Shown: piece by piece, positions 34,908 through 47,641 of the stretch
Numbering within the stretch: position 1 is the first letter of the stretch
Layout: every line of letters begins with the position of its first letter
Assembly (NCBI GenBank): GCA_946894095.1
Contig: OX335643.1
Span: 1,971,036-2,035,035, forward strand
DNA length: 64,000 bases
Direction of reading: 5' to 3'
From: Incurvaria masculella
Taxonomy: Eukaryota; Arthropoda; Insecta; Lepidoptera; Incurvariidae
Program-made: the position numbers and the translations under genes
The notes under the pieces: model-generated
What the model was told of the DNA's origin: nothing
Database searches by the model: none
Seen by the model: the letters and a program-made list of their open reading frames with translations, nothing else

Positions 34908-35295
34908 CATTTTGTCAAAAATTTTGCAAAAAAAAAAGTTGTATGATTCCTTTGGATTCGTAACTCACCCATTTTATTCTTCACTTATGAAAACATATCT
35001 ATGAAAATAATTGTTCATAATATAGATAACAAATGCACGCACTAAATCGAGCCGGTAATAGTTTATCAAATGCGACGAAACACGTCACTTTTAGGGAGTC
35101 ACTAAGCTTCCTTCAATATTTTTCTCAAATATTGACGTTCATTTTAACGTCGGCTGCACGTGAGTGAGCCATGTCAATAAATACGAGGGTCACACTTACA
35201 TAGTAGGACTAGCGAACACATCATATTTGTACTAGTCATGACTGGCCATACCTTCTGTCATTATATTAGCCTCATCGGAAGTAAGTACGTTGAGC

Positions 35296-35680
35296 GGCTC
35301 GTAGCCTAGTGGCGCGGGGACTGGCCTGGGTTCAATTCCGACATGCACCACTGTCTTTCTCTTTCCGAATTCGATGAGTGCATTCGTTACGAATGCGAGC
35401 TGCTCTATGGTTCGGAATCCATGTAAAACTCTAGGTCCCCTTCCCCTACTAGGTGGTAGGGTTTAAGCCCGCCCGGGTTGGTACCATCGCATTGGATGAA
35501 AAGATGGTCGAAGCGGCAATAAAAAATTGTCCGTGTTTTCCATCCAGTTCAATGTAGCCGTGCTCATGAAGGGAAGGTCCTGGCATGGCACCTAATTCCT
35601 TCGGGATTTTGTTATATTGGGCTAATGTCATAACGGTAGTTGTGTGGTATTAGCTATCCATGTCAGGTCGCATAAAAAAA
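35296..35680 (+). mobile_element. Full-length SINE, tRNA-like head
   Basis: GGCTCGTAGCCTAGTGGCGC then GGGTTCAATTCCGAC, complete body and tail with A-run. A second, inverted body fragment follows at 35685-35800. Confidence 0.8.
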
Positions 35681-35875
35681 GGACATACCTTGGCAGGACA
35701 TTCTTTAAATGCACGGCTGCATTGAACTGGATGGAAAACACAGACAATTTTCTTTGCCAGATCCATAGAGAATGGACAGACGGGAGTAGAAACCAAAACT
35801 CATTCGTATGGTGGCAGCGTATGACAAGTTTTTTTGTTTTTGTTTTATTATTGTGCAATTCACGTCTGATCTTCA

Positions 35876-36649
35876 CTACATAGTATAAAACAAAGTCGCT
35901 TTCTCTGTCCCTATTTCCCTATATCCCTATATCCCTATGTATGCTTAAATCTTTAAAACTACGTAACGGATTTTGATGCGGTTTTTTTATTAGATAGCGT
36001 AATTAAAGAGGAAGGTTTATATGTATTATAACATCCATTAAATAGTGGAGAAATACTGTTATTTTTGAGGTTTCCAATGTGATGTCGTAAAAAATTACAT
36101 TATTTCCGCTTACATTGCAAACGCAGGCTGAACCCTACGAGATTTATCAAAATAATGTACTAAGTATTGTCTATCTCTTATGGATATCCCACAACAAAAA
36201 TTTTTTGTCATTTACTTTTTACGACAAATAATGGCTAATTTTCGAAGCGATTTTAACCAATACAGCATTAATCCTTATCCAATTAAATACCTTAAATACA
36301 TTGTTGATTTAATATATGTAGATATAGATGGCCCTTTACAGCATATTATTTAAATGAATATTTTCGAAGATATTACAGATTTAAAAAATGCGGGACGTAG
36401 CGTTTGCGGCCGGTCGGGGCGGCGCGGCAGCGTGCCTATAAATAGTGCGTCGGAGGTCGCGGTTCTCCCTATAGCACTTTGAATTTGGCAGGGATCGGTC
36501 TAATAATAATATCTAAGTATTTTTTTATTTCACATATTTCAATGTAGGAACTGTACGTAAAAAGGGTTTATTTGTGTATCATTGTGTTAAAATAATATTG
36601 TTTTAAATGATATTATGCCCGTGCAAAGCCGGTACGGGCTGCTAGTATT
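35876..36649. other. AT-rich DNA, unassigned
   Basis: Includes TATCCCTATATCCCTATGTA-like short repeats at about 35910 and a GC-rich patch at about 36400-36440. No gene seen. Confidence 0.35.
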
Positions 36650-36853
36650 GTATAAACCGCGCGAAAAATTCGAATTTCGAACTTTATAAAATATCAACCA
36701 AACACAATTTTACAAGGCCATTGGTCATAAACATCTAGTTCGATCAATAAATAAAGCTTTTTTGAGTATAATTTTGGATCCCCGACAAGAAATATGCGTA
36801 CGAACTTCTTTCCACGTTTGTATCGGAAGTTAGGCTGGAAGGCCCACCTTAAT
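36650..36853 (+). repeat. MITE family C, degraded right half
   Basis: ACCGCGCGAAAAATTCGAA ... AGGCCCACCTTAA with several substitutions. Confidence 0.65.
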
Positions 36854-37437
36854 TAAAATATTTGAAACTTGTTTACGAAATATTCACCAATGTACGCTCC
36901 TTCAAAATAACAACTAAGGACCTCCAAGTTTAGTATAAAACCATAAATCTACTATCATTTATTTTTCCTAAAAAACCAGTCCAAAAACGTTTGACTCTCA
37001 TAACGTTTTCCCCCCGCAATAAATTCCGTTACGAAAAACCGGGCGATTACGCCTACAACTAGGATGGCGATTTGTAATGCCGTGTAATGGTTTTTAAAAA
37101 ATCGTAAAAATCGAAATACATTTACGGGAAAATACACAACGAACAAATAAAAAAAAGAAACTAAAAACCGCGCAGCGAAAATATGAAATCCACAGTCAAT
37201 CTGCACGTGTTACATGTGACGTAAGGACGTAAACAACATTAGTTCAACAGTTAGCACATGTGGCTTTGATCAGTTTACAATTATGAAAACTTTGGAGACG
37301 GATTCTATGATGAGTCATGACAATCAATGTCGTAGACAGCTCTATTATAAATTAGCACCTTACCACAGAATAAGTTATAGTGACCTGGCATAAGAAATGA
37401 CGATGGCTTTTTACACGTGAATAATTTAAATAATAAT

Positions 37438-37625
37438 GGCGGCCGTGGACAGGAAAACGGAGTGTGGGAAGACCACCCGCCAGGTGGGACGACGACATCA
37501 AGTGCGTTGGCGGAAAGCAGTGGTTCCGTGCCGCTGAAGGCCGGGAGGACTGGAGGAAAATTGGAGAGGCGTATGTCCAGCAGTGGACGCAAACACGCTG
37601 ACTGACTGACTGACTGACTGACTGA
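37438..37625 (+). pseudogene. 3' end of an RTE-type LINE with TGAC tail
   Basis: One frame reads RPPARWDDDIKCVGGKQW..., then DWRKIGEAYVQQWTQTR and a stop, the C-terminal signature of RTE-clade reverse transcriptases (W-DDI, A-D+..W, EAYVQQWT). (CTGA)n follows the stop, fitting RTE microsatellite tails. The 5' part is missing. Confidence 0.75.
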
Positions 37626-37862
37626 CCTATTAATTTAGAATAAGATGTAATTATGGTGGTCAAGAGATTGCTCTTCAACAATGTATAGCACAACTTTCTT
37701 TGTGAGCAGCAGTAATCGATCAACCAGTGTTAACTTGTTTGTGAGCATCAATTAATACAATACAGTGACAAACCTGCTTCAAAAACACGATAACTTAGAA
37801 ATTTTGACACGCACGACGAAGAAAAATCGGATTGAAGTCTTATATGACGTCATTACTAACTC

Positions 37863-38332
37863 TTAAGGTGGCTCTTTCCGGCGAGACTAACTCATTAGCG
37901 GGCACGGTAAAAAACCGTGCTATTGCGCTCTGGGACCTTATCTGTTTTAATGAAAAAGCCAGCTTCCGTGATGAGGAGGATGCAACATGTCCACAAAGCA
38001 GACAATGCGCTTAGTGTATAATTTGGTTAGATTTATGATTTTTTTTATTACAAAATTACTTATAGCTAAAAGTAAACCATCCGTTATAAATCTTGATGAA
38101 ACAAGCTATGTCTGATGACTAATTTTTTTTAAAGTTATTGTATAAAACGCGCGAACTTTCGGACCTTATAACTTAGAGACCAAACACAATTTTACATTGC
38201 CAACGGTCATCAGGCATCTAGATCCATCAAATAAAGCTATTATGAAGAAAATTTTGGATCTCTGACAAGAAATATGGGCGTGATCTTCTTTCCACGTTTG
38301 TATTAAGAGTTGAGCGGGAAGGCCCACCTTAA
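37863..38332 (+). mobile_element. MITE family C, TTAA to TTAA, 470 bp
   Basis: TTAAGGTGGCTCTTTCCGGC start and GGCCCACCTTAA end; the middle is shortened relative to the 550-bp copies. Confidence 0.75.
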
Positions 38333-38439
38333 CCACAGAAGACAAAAGGAAAGAGAAGTGGTCGTTACCACAGAATGGAGTTCCTCGCGACACGCTGCGC
38401 GCCGCTGTATGGACAAATTGAGCATATACTGGTATGTAT

Positions 38440-38600
38440 TGTATTGTTTTATTGTTTATTCATCATCCACAGACATTACACTGCAGTCGGATTTGTCATA
38501 TTTTAACGTTAGCCAGCTCAGCATAATAAAACACGGCAAAGAACTGCCAAGAAACTCCGCTGTGTTTTTTTTTTAACGTCCACTTATTATAAACATAGTT
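38440..38600 (-). repeat. Repeat family J
   Basis: Inverted: TTTATTCATCATCCACAGAC, CACTGCAGTCGGATTTGTCA, AGAAACTCCGCTGTG. Confidence 0.6.
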
Positions 38601-38785
38601 ACCGCGCGCGAATGTGCCCCCGAAATTCGTTCGCCAAGTTAGTTCCTACCACAGAGAATGAACGGACGGGAGTAGAAACCGAAACCTGTTTGTATAGGGG
38701 CGGCGCATAGCCACTTTTGCACACAAAAACAGAAGCGAAGGCGAGTGAGTTCGGTTACGAATTCACTTACAACTGTCCTCGCGCA

Positions 38786-38958
38786 CAACTGTCAGCCTCG
38801 GTAGCTTATCGAATCGCAAGCACCTCTGAGCGCGGTTGGGTTCTGGACGGGTGAACCGTTAAGGCTGGCCTTGGTTCGGATCCCACGTAAAACTTTGGGC
38901 TAATATCTGACGTTTAGTTTGTTATTTGCCATCCATATCCAGTTACAGAAAAAAACTG
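38786..38958 (+). mobile_element. Diverged 5S-headed SINE, body deleted
   Basis: TTCTGGACGGGTGA (box C-like), then CTTGGTTCGGATCCCACGTA, then directly the tail GCCATCCATATCCAG and an A-run. Confidence 0.5.
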
Positions 38959-38984
38959 ATTTTCTCGAGCTCTAGCGACACGTA

Positions 38985-39150
38985 AGAACAATCTCATGAC
39001 GGTATTTAGTGCTACAAAAAATCGAGGTTGCGCGTCCCGTAAGCGAACTAATTACAGTAAGACGTTTGGGACTACTGCTGCCTACGCTGTAGCCATACAA
39101 ATCAGTTTCGATCACACCTCCCGTCCTTCCATTCTGTATAGTTTCCACCC
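38985..39150 (+). repeat. Repeat family I
   Basis: GCGAACTAATTACAGTAAGACGT and GTTTCGATCACACCTCCCG correspond to GCGAACTAACTACAGTTAGA and TTTTCGATCGCTCTCCCGCC at 60110-60262. Confidence 0.5.
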
Positions 39151-39489
39151 ACACAAACCCTCCAATACGTCTACGTCTACGCCAGTACGTTCGGTAGTTT
39201 TAGAAAATTTGAGACTGCGGAAATATAGTACGCGGGCTAGAGGGCACATCTGCTTTATTTTTGATCTCAGGTCTCAACTATATACGCGTCAGTGAAAAAA
39301 TCTGTCGCTATGATTGTTGGTTCAACAATTAGCACGAACTTGAATGTTGAGTTAAAACAAGTGATGTTTGGTATTCTTTGCATTAGGACGAAATGTCAGG
39401 ATGTGTGACGTTTTAATCGATAGCATAAACACATCGATTTTGTTTGGAGAATTACCACCTTGCCATATTCAATGTTTGTTATGGAACCG

Positions 39490-39662
39490 ATCACGTATGG
39501 CTAATGTCATGATATCGGCCCAGTGCAACACGTGGGAATCAGGTGTAATGCCAGGGCCTAGCACGACTGCACTGAAGTGGATAGAAAACATGGACAATTT
39601 TCATCGCCGCTTCGACCATTCAATCCGATGGTACCAACAAGGGAAGGGTTAACCCTACCACC
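39490..39662 (-). repeat. SINE body fragment
   Basis: ATGGCTAATGTCATGATATC, CATGGACAATTTTCATCGCC, CGATGGTACCAAC, inverted relative to full SINEs. Confidence 0.6.
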
Positions 39663-40475
39663 TACGCTGAAACAAAATCAGTTTATCTAACTCCTGTTGC
39701 AACCGATGTTATCTGATAATAATTACCGTCTTGCAATGTTAAAATATAGGGCCAGCTAAGTGAATTGGTTCCTCTGAAAAATAGTTTTTTACTAAGTTTT
39801 CTACACTCAACTCCTGATTCCTGATTAGGGAATTCCAGGAATAGGCCTGCAGTTTTCTCGTCGAAAATATTCCTGTTTCTGGAGCGCGGAATACCAAGAA
39901 TTAACACCCTGACACTGAATTAGCGCCTTGTCTTTAAAGCAATATTAGTTCTTACTAATATTTGAGGAATAATATTTAAATATCAGTCTGGGGTGCATCG
40001 TGAAATAACTAGTTTTAATTTTAGTACATTTGTTGGTTTTTATTTATACTTGTGCGCTATGGACTTAGTGTAAAATTAATATTATTATTATGTCTGAAAT
40101 CGTAAGAAATCATCCTGATTTCACCACGATATTTTTGACTAGTTTTACTTTGAGGATGGCACTTTAGACCACATTTAGGTTAAGTTCGTAAGATTCATAA
40201 TTATATTTTTTTTAGATAACTACATATTTTTAATAAGAAAAACATAAGGAGATTTTTTTTTATTGTGAGCGGTGGTTTGAATTAAGTTTTAAACTTATTT
40301 TGTAACTGGCAAAGTATGTTTTCCAGTTTTTATATGCATGGAAATAGAGCATGTGAGTTTTCTGTTTTTGACATAGACTTAGCATAACGATTTTTGACAT
40401 GTTCAAGTGTACATAGGTTACCTTCCTTAGAATAAAATAAAAACAATACAATACTATTTGGTCCAATTTGCATGC
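39663..40475. other. AT-rich DNA with an ATTCCTGATTCCTGATT motif
   Basis: About 39810-39910 resembles the ends of the MITE at 11915-12487. The rest is unassigned. Confidence 0.35.
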
Positions 40476-41025
40476 TTAAGGTGGCCCATCCCGCTCATCT
40501 CCCCATACAAAAGGGGAAAGAAGATCACGCCCATATTTCTTGTCAGAGATCCAAAGTTTTGCTCAAAATAGCTTTATTTGATCGAACTAGATGTCTAATG
40601 ACCATTGGCATTGTAAAATTGTGTTTGGTTTCTAATTTATAAGTTCTGAAAGTTCGCATTTTTCGCGCGTTTTATACAATAACTTTGGAGGTGGATTACG
40701 CAATGACAAAGTAAAAACATCTTGAAAAGATTAGTCATCAGACATAGCTTATTTAATCAAAATTTATAATCTATTTCGTTTTTGTTCGATTTTTTACTAC
40801 AGCGGTCGTGGTTTACTTTTAGCTATAAGTCGTTTTGAAGTTAAAATTTTTGTAAATCTTGCCAAACTATACACTATGCACATTGTCTTTTTTGTGGACA
40901 TGTTGCATCTTCCTCGTCACGGAGCCTGTCTTATTCTTTGAAACAGAGAAGGTCCCAGAGCGCAACAGCACGGTTTTGTACCGTGCCCGCGAATGAGTTA
41001 GGGCCGCCGGGTTGGGCCGCCTTAA
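40476..41025 (-). mobile_element. MITE family C, full 550-bp copy
   Basis: TTAA at both ends and the full body. It is followed directly by ATTGGCAACATCG, the tail of repeat G (41028-41105), as if inserted into that repeat. Confidence 0.8.
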
Positions 41026-41244
41026 ATTGGCAACATCGTATACGAAGTAAGGAAAAACCAACCCTGATATTTGACATGGCTTGCTGCATTTGTCATGAAC
41101 TCAGATCAAAAAATTAAGGAGGTGTGCCATCTAGCACGTTTGCCTAAGGTTCCGTTGTGGCCAATTTTGTCAAACTACCAACCCGAATTAAATTTACATG
41201 CGACGCGCAAATATAGTCGCAGGCTCGGATCAAAAAAGGTAGCA

Positions 41245-41350
41245 GATTAGAATTTCCACAAATTGTGTATTTATTTTGCCGCTATAACAACAAAAAGGTA
41301 AAATAAAAAAATATAATAAAAATTAACGGGGCCTCCATACAAAAAACTAA
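41245..41350 (-). repeat. Repeat family A fragment
   Basis: TTGCCGCTATAACAACAAAA and the GGCCTCCATACAAAAAAC stretch, inverted. Confidence 0.55.
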
Positions 41351-41549
41351 ATGTTTTGGTGTTTTGGCATCCGACGTGCCGCCGTATTCCCATACATTTA
41401 TATGGCCACTTTGGCTATATATCGGAGAAGCGATATTCAGTGTTCATATACATATATATAAGATATTCATATTCAGTTTGTCTATCGATTATTAAAAAAA
41501 AAGTTAGTGTGCATAACGATATGTGTACTATTTTTGTGTAGGCAGTGGC

Positions 41550-42205
41550 AAATATACAGGGTTTTAACTCAAAAAGCTAACCACGTATTTCTTGACATAT
41601 TTGGAGCAAAAAAGAGAGAAGACATTTTGTTGTCCAACTTAAAAACAAATTGTCATCCCCATACATTTTTGTAAATACCTACACAGAAAATATATGGGGA
41701 GGACGATTTTTTTTTCAGTCGTACAAAAAAACCGGCCAAGTGCGAGTCGGACTCGCACACGAAGGGTTCCGTACCATCGTAGAAAAAAAAAACAAAAAAA
41801 AACATATTTTGTATGGGAGCCCCCTTTAAATTTAATTATTTTTTAATCTTACCTATTTGTTGTTATAGCGGCAAAATAAATACACACTCTGTGAAAATTT
41901 CAGCTGTCTACCTGTTACGGTTACTGAGATACAGCCCTGTGACAAACGGACAGACGGACGGACGGACGGACGGACGGATGGACGGACGGACGGACGGACG
42001 GACGGACGGACGGACGGACGGACGGACGGACGGACGGACAGCGGAGGCTTAGTAATAGGGTTCCGTTTTCACCCTTTGGGTACGGAACCCTAAAAATGTT
42101 ACTTTAACTACCTTTTCGCTTTTGCCTTTTTTTGCTCCAAATATGCCAAGGAACACGTGGTTAACGTTTGGACCATACCCTCCACTAACACCCTCTATAG
42201 ACCGT
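41550..42205. mobile_element. Fold-back element split by repeat A
   Basis: GCTAACCACGTATTTCTTGA and CATATTTGGAGCAAAA at the left return inverted as TTTTGCTCCAAATATGCCAA and GGAACACGTGGTTAAC at the right. Repeat A (41727-42095) lies between. Confidence 0.65.
41727..42095 (+). repeat. Repeat family A, full copy with expanded ACGG array
   Basis: AAACCGGCCAAGTGCGAGTC start, (ACGG)n about 41945-42040 (over 20 near-perfect units), GGTACGGAACCCTAAAAA end. Confidence 0.8.
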
Positions 42206-42310
42206 TTAAAAAGTCCAGCAAAGTTTCTTGCCAGTTCTTCTTCGCTGCGAACTGGGTGGTGTTTAAAAATGACAAATCCTAGAGTAGTACACTCATAAAT
42301 CATAAATAAT
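42205..42310 (+). repeat. Repeat family J
   Basis: AGCAAAGTTTCTTGCCAGTT, CTTCTTCGCTGCGAACTGG, then AATCATAAATAA. Confidence 0.5.
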
Positions 42311-44040
42311 ACTCTCTATGACATCAATAAATTATTATTTTGAAATCAAATTTGAATAAAATGGCAGACGAAAAAACTTTCATTAGGTTAATTTAATTTA
42401 GGTCATTGTTTTGTTTTTATTGCCAGGCTTCGATCGTGTCGGGTCACATATCGATTGACTGATGGCACATAAATTGATGATTTAAAAGAAAAGAAAATAA
42501 AAAATAGTTCATTTTACAAATATTTACCGTGAAAAATATTTATAATTAAACATTTATCCTCATTAAAGTTAAAGATGGGATACTAAATATCTAGCAATAA
42601 TGTGCAAAAATTGCCACTGCTCAGCATGCCAGGGAGGTACGTAAAATGCCCAACCTGGCGCTGGTTTTAGCTACTGCCGTGTGAGTGTGAGTGGGGGTGT
42701 GTGAGGGTGAATTAGAGGGTTTACTGTATGTGTATGAGGTGTAGGATGATGGTCGAAGAAACAATGGAAACGTTTTATGTACGGGTTTTTTTTCCATCTA
42801 GTGCGATAGTGGTGGGTTAGGTGTAATAAAACAAAATAAATAAGAAAGGTCCCTAGCATGGCACCTAGGTAGCAAGTACTGTTTCGTCTAATTTCATGAC
42901 AGCTGGTGTGGTCTCTCACGCCCACTTGGCGGTTGGTTCCATTAAAGAGGCCTCTAATTGCTGACGATGTTCGCCGACACTGCTTTCCTTCACCGGAACA
43001 TCCAGAAAGGTGCTAATTGCACAACGCACGCAACGCAGCGACACTCAAGGCCGCTTGCGCAATCATGAGGAAAGCCATTCTTGCATACTGATGCGAGCTC
43101 CTATTATCGGACACTGTCTCCACGCCTGACTTTTAGCGTTGAACAAAAGTATACCGTTTCGAACAAACAATTTTTTTTTAAATCTGTCCAGGGGTCTTCG
43201 AGTAATCGGTGAACGTACATAAAACAAATGATTCCGACAAATTGAGAACCTCCTCCTTTTTTTTGAAGTCGGTTAAAAATGCTTTTTCGATGCATCAAGA
43301 CAAGTGCGACCGCAGTGCGAGCATAGCAATCTTGCAACAGGCAAAAGAATACGATTGCAGGAACGTCTAAAATGGACTGTAAGCCCTAGTGTGATTAAGT
43401 TCGAGTTTTACTTTTGCTAAACTTTTTTATAAAGAAATGGTGGAACCGGAGATTTAATAATGAAACCAAAGACATTTTTAATGATTCCTGATTCCTGATT
43501 ATTGAAACCAGGGATAGACCTGCAGAGCTATCTTCAAAACTTTAAGTCACTATCTCATTTGGAAAGGCGGTTTTAAATTGATTTCAAAATGTATACCGTA
43601 TACCGTATAAACAACGAAAACAAATACTTGGTCTTAAAGATTGGTGGAAGATACCTTAAATTTAAATTATAATTATGAAAAATAAAACGATTAAATACAA
43701 AAAGTGTTAAAACGTGATTATCATGTAATGTCTAATTTAATTATACATATTTACCTATATAAAAGGATGCTATAAGATATTCTTCAAAACTGTATCGTTT
43801 CAGGAAAATATTTGGTAGAAAGGATAGTAAATGTAATGTCAAATATCCTTCTCCCAAATATTGTAGTAAGAGTTTTTATGCCCAAAATCGTTATGTACTA
43901 CATTATCTCTCAAGGTGCGTGAACAATAATAAAAAAGGCTGCATATATGTAAATTCGTTGCTAGCAAATTAATGTTGATCCCAGTAACCTTGCTGATCAA
44001 TATGCATGACAGACGCACGGGTTTAAATATAAAAAAAAAT
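42311..44040. other. Mostly unassigned AT-rich DNA
   Basis: Holds a decayed SINE piece at about 42750-42920 (GGTCCCTAGCATGGCACCTA). At 43220-43277 a GACAAATTGAGAACCTCCTC ... GAAGTCGGTTAAAAA end recurs at 45421-45470. ATTCCTGATTCCTGATTATT lies at 43485. No gene seen. Confidence 0.35.
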
Positions 44041-44287
44041 TAACAAAAAAAATTACCGACTTCAAAGAAAAAGCACTAAAATGTTAACAATAATTGCCAT
44101 TTTGGTTGTTACGATTTTTGTTATTTTTTGAGTCGGCGTCAGCCGGGCACGCGCTGCGCCAATCAAGAGAACCTTGGCTACCTTGGCTGAAACCGACTCA
44201 AAAATAACAAAAATCGTAACAACAAAAATGGCAATTATTTTTTACTTTTTAGTGCTTTTTCTTTGAAGTCGGTAATTTTTTTTGTTT
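44041..44287. mobile_element. Fold-back repeat with about 80-bp arms
   Basis: ACCGACTTCAAAGAAAAAGC at the left returns as GCTTTTTCTTTGAAGTCGGT at the right. The arms include GTTACGATTTTTGTTATTTT; the GC-rich loop (about 44140-44190) contains GTCAGCCGGGCACGCGCTGC. Confidence 0.7.
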
Positions 44288-44411
44288 TTTTTTTATTTGT
44301 TTATTTTTAGTGAATCTGAAGCACACTTACTAATTCGTACACGTCCTTTCCAATAAAAAAAGAATCACCGAAATCGGTTAGCGTTATATTGAGTTATGTA
44401 ACGCCAACCGA

Positions 44412-45210
44412 TATACAGTAGAATCCGGATACAACGACCCTCAAGGGACCGGCGATACAATGTCGTACTAACCGGATGACGTACAAAACGGCAGGATTCT
44501 TTCTTAAGTACATGTGTACTTAACTTACGAATAAATATGTATGTGTTATAATGGCGAAAGTTTGATTTTCCTATTTAGGTAAATAAAACATTTTGTAGGA
44601 TGCTTTATTTTAATGGTTCTTACACATTCCAAATTACCAACATAGGTACATAATGTACTGTAATACAAAGAGATAAATTTAATACAACACTAAGGGCCCT
44701 TTTCACTTACTGCGGATTAGCTTAATTGTCACATATTAAAGGCCTTTCTTAGCAGCTTGCAATCAATACCAGTACAAGATATCAGCACTTTACTAACAAA
44801 GGCCCTTTAACTATTGATTAAAATACATCGACACTTAGTGAAAACCAGGCTAAGGGTCTCCTCCACCAAGTAGTGATTAGTTTAATCCTCACATTAAAGG
44901 GCCTTTCTTAGCAACTCGCAATCGATACCAATACAAGATAATCAGCACTTTGGTATTAGGCGGGGTGAAGTTGGGGCGCCGAGGTATTGGTGTATAGCTT
45001 ATGTAAACAAAACATTGCGTGTCGTTTTAACCGGACGTATTTTCATAAATAATGGTCGCTATAAGCAGTTGGTCGCTTAAACCGGAGTCGCACTAAACGG
45101 TTATATTTTCTCAGTACCTAACTATGAAACCTAACTTGAGTAAACATTATCGTCGTTAAAACCGGTTAGTCGTTACAAGCGAAGTCGTTGTAAATGAATT
45201 CTACTGTATA
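44412..45210. mobile_element. pogo/Tigger-like MITE, about 800 bp
   Basis: Ends TATACAGTAGAATCCGGATA and GAATTCTACTGTATA are inverted with flanking TA, as expected for Tc1/mariner-pogo relatives. CTTTCTTAGCA.CTCGCAATC-type blocks are duplicated inside. No transposase frame. Confidence 0.65.
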
Positions 45211-45470
45211 TTTTTTGCCGATATTATATTTGTCGCGCACATCTTAATACAAATTTAAGACTTATATGATTTTCTCATGGATATCATTGTCAGAACTTAA
45301 CAAAATTAAAATGGGACCACTTGGGAAGCACTAGCTATCATTTAAAAAAAAAATATCAAAATCGGTTCACCCACGCAAAAGTTATGAGGTAACAAACATA
45401 AAAAAAAACCAAAAAAAAAACATACAGACGAATTGATAACCTCCTCCTTTTTTGAAGTCGGTTAAAAATT

Positions 45471-46262
45471 AAATAAACAAGAGGAAACATATCTTATTCA
45501 CTCAAGACCCCAGCGGCAGCGACGGACCTTTGTTAAGTATAGGCCATTTAATTTTATGAAATCGCAATCCACCGAGCCACCGAGGCCGCAATCCTCCGCG
45601 GCCTATACTTCTGTCGCTCCAAAGTTTTGCTCAAGTTTTGTCGGTCTGCGTACCTACTGCCCCCTAAAGTACAGTCTAAGGAACAGTTTACGGGGCAGGA
45701 CTTACTTAAGGCCGTGGGTGGTTTTTTTCATTAAATTATTCTTGGGTCTCTCTGTATTTATGTTATTGTTAATTTATTTTATGTAATATTTTTTTTAAAA
45801 ATTGTTTGTATTTTTAATAATTGTATAGTATGTTTCGCAAATTTGTTTTTTTTATACTTTTCACGTAACATATGTTAACTATTCATATGTTCATGACGTT
45901 TCTTATGTCGGAGATCGCGGAGAATTCAAGAATACATATCTTAGACGGAAAATAGTGCCATGCCAGGAGCTTTTTCACGCTCCTCTTCAGTATCCATTGT
46001 GGCATTATTTGTTCATATTGACATTAAATTTCAAATAATAGAAATTTAAATTATTATAGCTTATCAGTCATTTTTTAGGTAAAAAAATAATAATTTGCAT
46101 TCATTGCAATTAGCATTAATAAGTGGCTGTGTAACTTTAAACTCAATGAAGTAAAAACACAAACAAGCAACAAGAACAAAAAAGACAATTAAGCAAGACA
46201 CAAATGAAGCAAAAAAAGCGATATATGCAAAACTACTTAACACACGTAAGAGAACAAATTCA
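45471..46262. other. Unassigned DNA with a 76-codon frame
   Basis: A plus-strand frame at 45556-45786 ends in a hydrophobic stretch (FFIKLFLGLSVFMLLLIYF). I do not recognise it; no splice context or homologue is visible, so I do not call it a gene. Confidence 0.3.
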
Positions 46263-46820
46263 TTAAATGTGTTTCCCGCTCAATTGCCTATACAAACGTG
46301 GAAAGAATATCATTCGCTTATTTCTTGTCAGAGATCCAAAATTATACTCAAAACCGCTTTACTCGATCGAACTCTCATCAGGCATCGATGTCTGATGACC
46401 ATTGGCATTATAAAATTGTGTTTGGTTTCTAAGTTGTAAGGTCCGAAAGTTCGAATTTTTCGCGCTTTTTATTCAATGACTTTGGAGGTGGATTACTCAA
46501 CGATAAAATGTAAACATCTTTAAAAGATTTGTCATCAGACCTAGCTTGTTTCATGAAGATTTATAATCAATTTGTTTTTTTTTCGCCTACAGCGGTCGTG
46601 ATTTACTTTTAGCTATACCTACATAAGTCATTTTGCAACTAAAATTTTCGTAAATCTTACCAAATCAAACACTATGCGCATTGTCTCGCAGAGCTGCCAC
46701 CTCTAAAGTTATTGTATAAAATGCACGAAAAATTCGTTATTTCGGGCCTTATAACTTTAAAACTAAACACTGATCGACAATTCCAATGTTCATAAGGCAA
46801 GTAGTTCGATCAAATAAAGC

Positions 46821-47250
46821 TGGTTGATCTTGCGATCAATTAGATTTAAATTTCGCGGTATTTCATAATTTGCTACCTACCCCCATATATTCCCTTCCAT
46901 TTTTCTTCCAATCTACCTTTCAAAAATGAGATATCCATCAACCTGCATCCTGAGTGGTTCGAGCCGTGCTCTCCCGACGGAAAATATCGAAAAGAACATC
47001 AGCGAGTCTCCAAATCTGCTATTACGCCGTGCTGTACTGTGCTCCCATCGTACCGCGACCGTGTTGCGAAAGTTTGTGGTCGAGTGCACCCCGTGGGGCG
47101 CGATTTAGCGCCGGAGCGACCGACGCGCGCCGCAGCACCCCCATCCTACAAGACGGTGGAACGAAGAGGAGACACGGAGGCCTAAGCCCAGCGACCGAAC
47201 CATCAGCCTCCATCGCCGCGGCGTCTACAAACCGTGAGCGAGTCCCTTTT
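46821..47250 (+). repeat. 5' LTR of the BEL element
   Basis: 430 bp, starting TGGTTGATCTTGCGATCAAT and ending GAGCGAGTCCCTTTT. Contains a TATATTC stretch near 46886. No 5'-TG..CA-3' at the right end. Confidence 0.88.
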
Positions 47251-47641
47251 CCGTTTCCCACCGCACCATTTGGTCCTTCAGCCGAATTCCCGGTTTCCTT
47301 AAAGTATTCTAAAGCAAATTCTAAGTAAAATCATCATTTTCTTGCATTTCTCGATCTTTCTAACCTATAAAGTCACGTTTGAAATTTTCTTCATTACGTT
47401 TTTTCGTTGTTTGATTTGCAGCTCTCTCATTGGTCGTCTGCTATCAGCCAAGCCTTCCCCATATCGGCGGGAAAATTTAAAATTCCATAATCTGTGGTTT
47501 TTGGTCTCTGACCATAAACGTTTCGCTTTTTATTCTCACTCTTCTCTCCACTGGCAATAAATATTGTCTTTGGTCTGCTGTCACCAGCTGTCACCAGCTG
47601 TCAGTGTCATTGGTAAAACGTAAACAAACAGATTGTAAACA

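Noticed and set aside
41813..42052. Frame with TDGR repeats
   Set aside because: Translation of the (ACGG)n microsatellite of repeat A.
45556..45786. 76-codon frame with hydrophobic C-terminus
   Set aside because: Could be a small membrane protein, but nothing besides length supports it.
46926..47328. Two overlapping frames in the 5' LTR, repeated at 53057-53405
   Set aside because: They lie wholly or mainly in the LTR, occur in both LTRs, and show no domain.
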